Part shown: one piece after another, positions 6,058 to 8,728 of the stretch
Layout: each line of letters begins with the position of its first letter
How positions within the stretch are numbered: position 1 is the stretch's first letter
Assembly (NCBI GenBank): GCA_947302185.1
Contig: CAMYVI010000099.1
Span: 1-8,728 of the forward strand
DNA from: an uncultured Lachnospiraceae bacterium
GTDB lineage: Bacteria > Bacillota_A > Clostridia > Lachnospirales > Lachnospiraceae
Reading direction: 5' to 3'
Length of the DNA stretch: 8,728 nt
The notes under the pieces: generated by a model
What the model saw: the letters and a program-made list of their open reading frames with translations, nothing else
What the model was told of the DNA's origin: nothing
Database searches by the model: none
Program-made: the position numbers and the translations under genes

Positions 6058-7167
6058 ATGAGCAAGATAAAAACAGGCCATGAACCGCTTCTCCGCATCG
6101 CGAAGCGGGACGATTACTCGATCGTGAAATCTTACGGAACCCGTGTCATAGCTGTTCTGTTGTCTCTGGTGGTCAGCGGTGTCTTTATCCTGGCTGTCAC
6201 AAAATCAAATCCGATGGACGTGTATAGAGCTTTGTTCGAAGGTGCTTTCGGAACGGAGAGAAGAGTATGGGTCACGATCCGCGATACCATGATGCTTCTC
6301 TGCATCGCTGTAGGTCTGGCACCTGCATTCAAGATGCGGTTCTGGAATATCGGCGCTGAAGGACAGGTCCTGCTCGGCGGTATTATCACAGCGGGTATGA
6401 TGAGGGCTCTGGGTGCATCGCTTCCGACGCCGCTTCTTCTGATTCTGATGGCCGTTTGCAGTGTCCTCGGGGGCGCTGTCTGGGGAGCGATTCCGGCTAT
6501 TTTCAAGGCTTATTGGAATGCAAATGAAACCCTCTTCACTCTCATGATGAATTATGTCGCCATTCAGCTGACGAGTTTTTGTGTCGCTCTCTGGGAAAAT
6601 CCGTTCGGATCGAATTCAGTGGGAATCATCAATCAGAGAACGCAGGCCGGCTGGTTCCCGCCCTTATTCGGGCAGGCACATATGCTGAACGTTATCATTG
6701 TGCTCGCGCTTACGGTCGGTATGTTCGTATACCTCAAAAAGGCAAAGCAGGGATTCGAGATTTCGGTCGTGGGTTACAGTGAAAGCACTGCCAGATATGT
6801 CGGAATAAATGTTGAAAAAGTCACAGTCAGAACTGTTGCAATTTCCGGTGCCATCTGCGGACTTGCAGGTTTCATTGCTGTCGCAGGTGCATCTCACACG
6901 ATTTCGATATCGACTGCGGGCGGTCAGGGATTTACGGCAATCATCGTCGCATGGCTCGCGCAGTTCAACACATTTATCATGGTCTCGATTTCTCTGCTTC
7001 TTGTCACTTTGCAGAAGGGTGCGACGCAGATTGCGTCACAGTATAATCTGAATGATTTTGCAGCAAGTGTCATTACCGGAATCATTCTCTTCTTTATCCT
7101 GGGGAGTGAGTTCTTTGTAAGATATCGTATCATTTTCAAAGGATCGAAAGGAGGGAAGAAAGCATGA
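6058..7167 (+). CDS. Nucleoside ABC transporter permease 1 (NupP/RnsC-like, BPD_transp_2 family)
   Basis: This 369-residue integral membrane protein has a basic N-terminal segment (1-25) and then repeated hydrophobic segments. Family motifs are RFWNIGAEGQVLLGG (94-108), ANETLFTLMMNYVA (155-168), VVGYSESTARYVGIN (237-251) and GGQGFTAIIVAWLAQFN (288-304). It should form half of the channel through which the BMP lipoprotein delivers nucleosides. AAGGAGG (6045-6051) precedes ATG 6058 by 6 nt. The gene starts 2 nt after the ATPase stop codon (1-bp gap) and overlaps the next gene by 4 nt, so the two permeases and the ATPase are translationally coupled. The nucleoside specificity is inferred from operon architecture. 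Confidence 0.92.
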   Translation: MSKIKTGHEPLLRIAKRDDYSIVKSYGTRVIAVLLSLVVSGVFILAVTKSNPMDVYRALFEGAFGTERRVWVTIRDTMMLLCIAVGLAPAFKMRFWNIGAEGQVLLGGIITAGMMRALGASLPTPLLLILMAVCSVLGGAVWGAIPAIFKAYWNANETLFTLMMNYVAIQLTSFCVALWENPFGSNSVGIINQRTQAGWFPPLFGQAHMLNVIIVLALTVGMFVYLKKAKQGFEISVVGYSESTARYVGINVEKVTVRTVAISGAICGLAGFIAVAGASHTISISTAGGQGFTAIIVAWLAQFNTFIMVSISLLLVTLQKGATQIASQYNLNDFAASVITGIILFFILGSEFFVRYRIIFKGSKGGKKA

Positions 7168-8156
7168 TCACAGCAGTACAGATTTCACAGCTCTTTCAAT
7201 CCGCAATCGTCTTCGGTACCGTTATCATGTTCGGTGCACTGGGAGAAATTCTCACACAGAAATCAGGCAATCTGAATCTGGGCGTTCCCGGTATCATGTA
7301 TCTGGGCGGTATAGCAGGTCTTGCCACGGCTTTCTGGTATGAGGGAGCGGTCGAAAATCCTAACGGGACGGTATCTCTTATATTATCGTTTTTGGCTGCA
7401 TTTGCGGCGTCGGCTGCAGGCGGATTGCTTTACAGTTTCCTTACGATCACACTCAGGGCGAATCAGAACGTTACCGGGTTGACGCTCACGATTTTCGGAA
7501 ACGGTCTCGCGAACTTCTTCGGAGGAAGCCTGAATCAGATGGCAGGCGGCGTCGGCCAGATATCCGTCCGAACGACATCTGACGCTTACAGGCTTGCGAT
7601 TTCCCATTTTTTTAAGCTGGGAAATATCGGTAGTGTGTTCTTCAGCTACGGTTTTATGGCGTATCTTGCGATTATCATCGCGGCGGGCATGTATTATTTT
7701 CTCAATAAGACAAGAACCGGTCTGAATCTGCGCGCTGTAGGTGAAAATCCTGCTACGGCCGATGCGGCAGGCATCAATGTATTGAAAACCAAGTATCTTG
7801 CGACATGTATCGGAGCAGGTATTTCAGGTCTGGGCGGACTTTATTATACGATGGATTACATCAAGGGAACCTGGACTACGGACAGTACCATTGAGGCGTT
7901 GGGTTGGCTTGCGGTGGCGCTGGTCATTTTCGCGACATGGAGACCGCTCAATGCAATCTGGGGTTCTTATCTGTTCGGCATTCTTTACTGGTTGTATCTG
8001 TATATTCCGGGACTGACGAGAAGTTCGCAGGAGCTTTTCAAGATGCTTCCTTATGTTGTCACGATCATCGTGCTTCTTCGCGTCTCGATGCGGAAGAAGA
8101 GGGAGGATCAGCCGCCGGCAAGTCTGGGGCTGTCATATTTCCGGGAAGAGAGATAA
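7164..8156 (+). CDS. Nucleoside ABC transporter permease 2 (NupQ/RnsD-like, BPD_transp_2 family)
   Basis: This 330-residue polytopic membrane protein pairs with permease 1. Motifs are GALGEILTQKSGNLNLGVPG (24-43), ANQNVTGLTLTIFGNGL (99-115), LRAVGENPATADAAGIN (189-205), GAGISGLGG (217-225) and the C-terminal LPYVVTIIVLL (295-305). The usual N-I-G-x-E-G segment reads NLGVPG here, with Pro42 where Glu is common and where permease 1 keeps Glu101. The start ATG lies in the ATGA overlap with the previous gene, and AAAGGAGGG (7147-7155) is 8 nt upstream. It is the last gene of the operon. The C-terminal tail is charged (MRKKRED and FREER). Confidence 0.92.
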   Translation: MITAVQISQLFQSAIVFGTVIMFGALGEILTQKSGNLNLGVPGIMYLGGIAGLATAFWYEGAVENPNGTVSLILSFLAAFAASAAGGLLYSFLTITLRANQNVTGLTLTIFGNGLANFFGGSLNQMAGGVGQISVRTTSDAYRLAISHFFKLGNIGSVFFSYGFMAYLAIIIAAGMYYFLNKTRTGLNLRAVGENPATADAAGINVLKTKYLATCIGAGISGLGGLYYTMDYIKGTWTTDSTIEALGWLAVALVIFATWRPLNAIWGSYLFGILYWLYLYIPGLTRSSQELFKMLPYVVTIIVLLRVSMRKKREDQPPASLGLSYFREER

Positions 8157-8204
8157 GAGATCGGGGGATTTGAGATAGAAGAAGCAGAGCTTGGGATATA
8201 AGAG

Positions 8205-8299
8205 ACTGAGATTAGAAACTGAGATAAGAGACTGAGATAAGAGACTGAGATAAGAGACTGAGATAAGAGACTGAGATATAAGAGACTGAAATATAAGAG
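8205..8299. repeat. Purine-rich 13-15-bp tandem array in the operon 3' region
   Basis: Seven consecutive units begin at 8205, 8218, 8231, 8244, 8257, 8270 and 8285. Four (8218-8269) are identical ACTGAGATAAGAG. The first is degenerate and the last two carry a 2-bp TA insertion (15 bp). The plus strand is strongly A/G-rich from about 8141 to 8308. GAGATAAGAG also occurs at 8150-8159, across the stop codon of permease 2. The array lies before the candidate terminator, so it should be transcribed as 3' untranslated RNA. Confidence 0.88.
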
Positions 8300-8301
8300 A
8301 T

Positions 8302-8353
8302 AGAGGAATTCGGTTGTAAATGCAGGTTTTGCTGATCCGGATTCCTCTTCTTT
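8302..8353 (+). terminator. Candidate intrinsic terminator of the transporter operon
   Basis: AGAGGAATTCGG (8302-8313) pairs with CCGGATTCCTCT (8337-8348) over 12 bp with one G-U wobble. The 23-nt loop can form a minor inner hairpin. The 3' side runs into TCTTT, an imperfect U-tract. It is the first strong hairpin after the last operon gene. The long loop and short U-tract lower confidence. Confidence 0.5.
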
Positions 8354-8401
8354 GTGTCAAAATATACATGCGTGATAGGGAAGAGCTATTACAGTGATGG
8401 C

Positions 8402-8728
8402 GTTCAACCGAAATTGGGATATTTCGAAATTCCTATGCCCATCAAGCAAAAAAGCAAGAGGTGCGTTCAATCGAAATAGACACTTTTGAGAATCCCTATG
8501 CCCAGTAAGCAAAAAAGCAAGAGGTGCATTCAACCGAAATAGACACTTTTGAAAATCCCTATGCCCGCCAAGCAAAATTTCAGCGATAGAGTTCAACCGA
8601 AATAGGAACATTTCAAAATCCCTATGCCCATCAAGTAAAAAAACAAGAGGTGTGTTCAACCGAAATAGAAACTTTTGAGAATCCCTATGCCCGTCAATCA
8701 AAATTTCAGCGATAGAGTTCAACCGAAA
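8402..8728. repeat. 63-bp tandem array (minisatellite), five full units, continuing past the window
   Basis: Units start at 8402, 8465, 8528, 8591, 8654 and 8717, the last cut by the window edge. Each begins GTTCAACCGAAA (small variants) and has CCTATGCCC in the middle. Unit ends fall into two types: AAAAAAGCAAGAGGTGC-like (units 1, 2, 4) and AAAATTTCAGCGATAGA (units 3, 5), so units 2-3 and 4-5 form a 126-bp higher-order pair. A degenerate unit end precedes the first (about 8389-8401). The minus strand is open across all units with a 21-residue peptide period (GHRDFQKCLFRLN-like) from the window edge to a stop at 8357. No ribosome binding site or known domain supports a protein. Confidence 0.9.

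Noticed and set aside
8402..8728. CRISPR array or integron attC array
   Set aside because: Units are similar along their full 63 bp, with no unique spacers, no cas genes and no cassettes. GTTCAAC boxes alone do not make attC sites.

Overview
The window looks like chromosomal DNA of a Gram-positive Firmicute, most likely a gut or rumen Clostridia/Lachnospiraceae-type organism. The reasons are strong AGGAGG-type ribosome binding sites, TTG starts, a BMP-family lipoprotein with a Ser/Ala/Asp-rich linker, and gene order matching Firmicute nucleoside ABC transporters. The lineage is inferred from protein flavour only; nothing in the window fixes a genus.

Left part (1-2257, all on the minus strand). 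Three small metabolic or housekeeping genes are spaced 144 and 202 bp apart. In transcription order they are a histidine-phosphatase-family protein (1514-2257, TTG start), a hotdog-fold acyl-CoA thioesterase (884-1369) and a NUDIX hydrolase of ADP-ribose pyrophosphatase type (681 to beyond the left edge). Each has its own ribosome binding site. Candidate promoters precede the phosphatase and the NUDIX gene.

Centre and right (2258-8156). A 447-bp divergent intergenic region holds a 21-bp GC-rich tandem array capped by an inverted copy, a perfect A/T palindrome and a very good sigma-A promoter. That promoter drives a four-gene plus-strand operon: BMP-family substrate-binding lipoprotein, double ABC ATPase, and two BPD_transp_2 permeases. 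This is the NupNOPQ / RnsBACD architecture of (purine) nucleoside importers. The lipoprotein captures the nucleoside outside the membrane, the two permeases form the channel, and the single protein with two nucleotide-binding domains powers uptake. A 499-bp hairpin-rich gap with a 69-bp tandem duplication separates the lipoprotein gene from the ATPase gene. The ATPase and permeases are tightly coupled (1-bp gap, then an ATGA overlap).

Right edge (8157-8728). Past the operon lie a purine-rich 13-15-bp tandem array, a probable terminator hairpin, and a 63-bp minisatellite (five full units plus part of a sixth) that runs off the window.

The protein-coding content is ordinary. The unusual feature is that five unrelated tandem-repeat arrays (unit lengths 25, 21, 69, 13-15 and 63 bp) occupy the intergenic spaces of only 8.7 kb. 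Two of them share sequence with a neighbouring gene's stop-codon region. I found no clear evidence of a new defence or mobile system.
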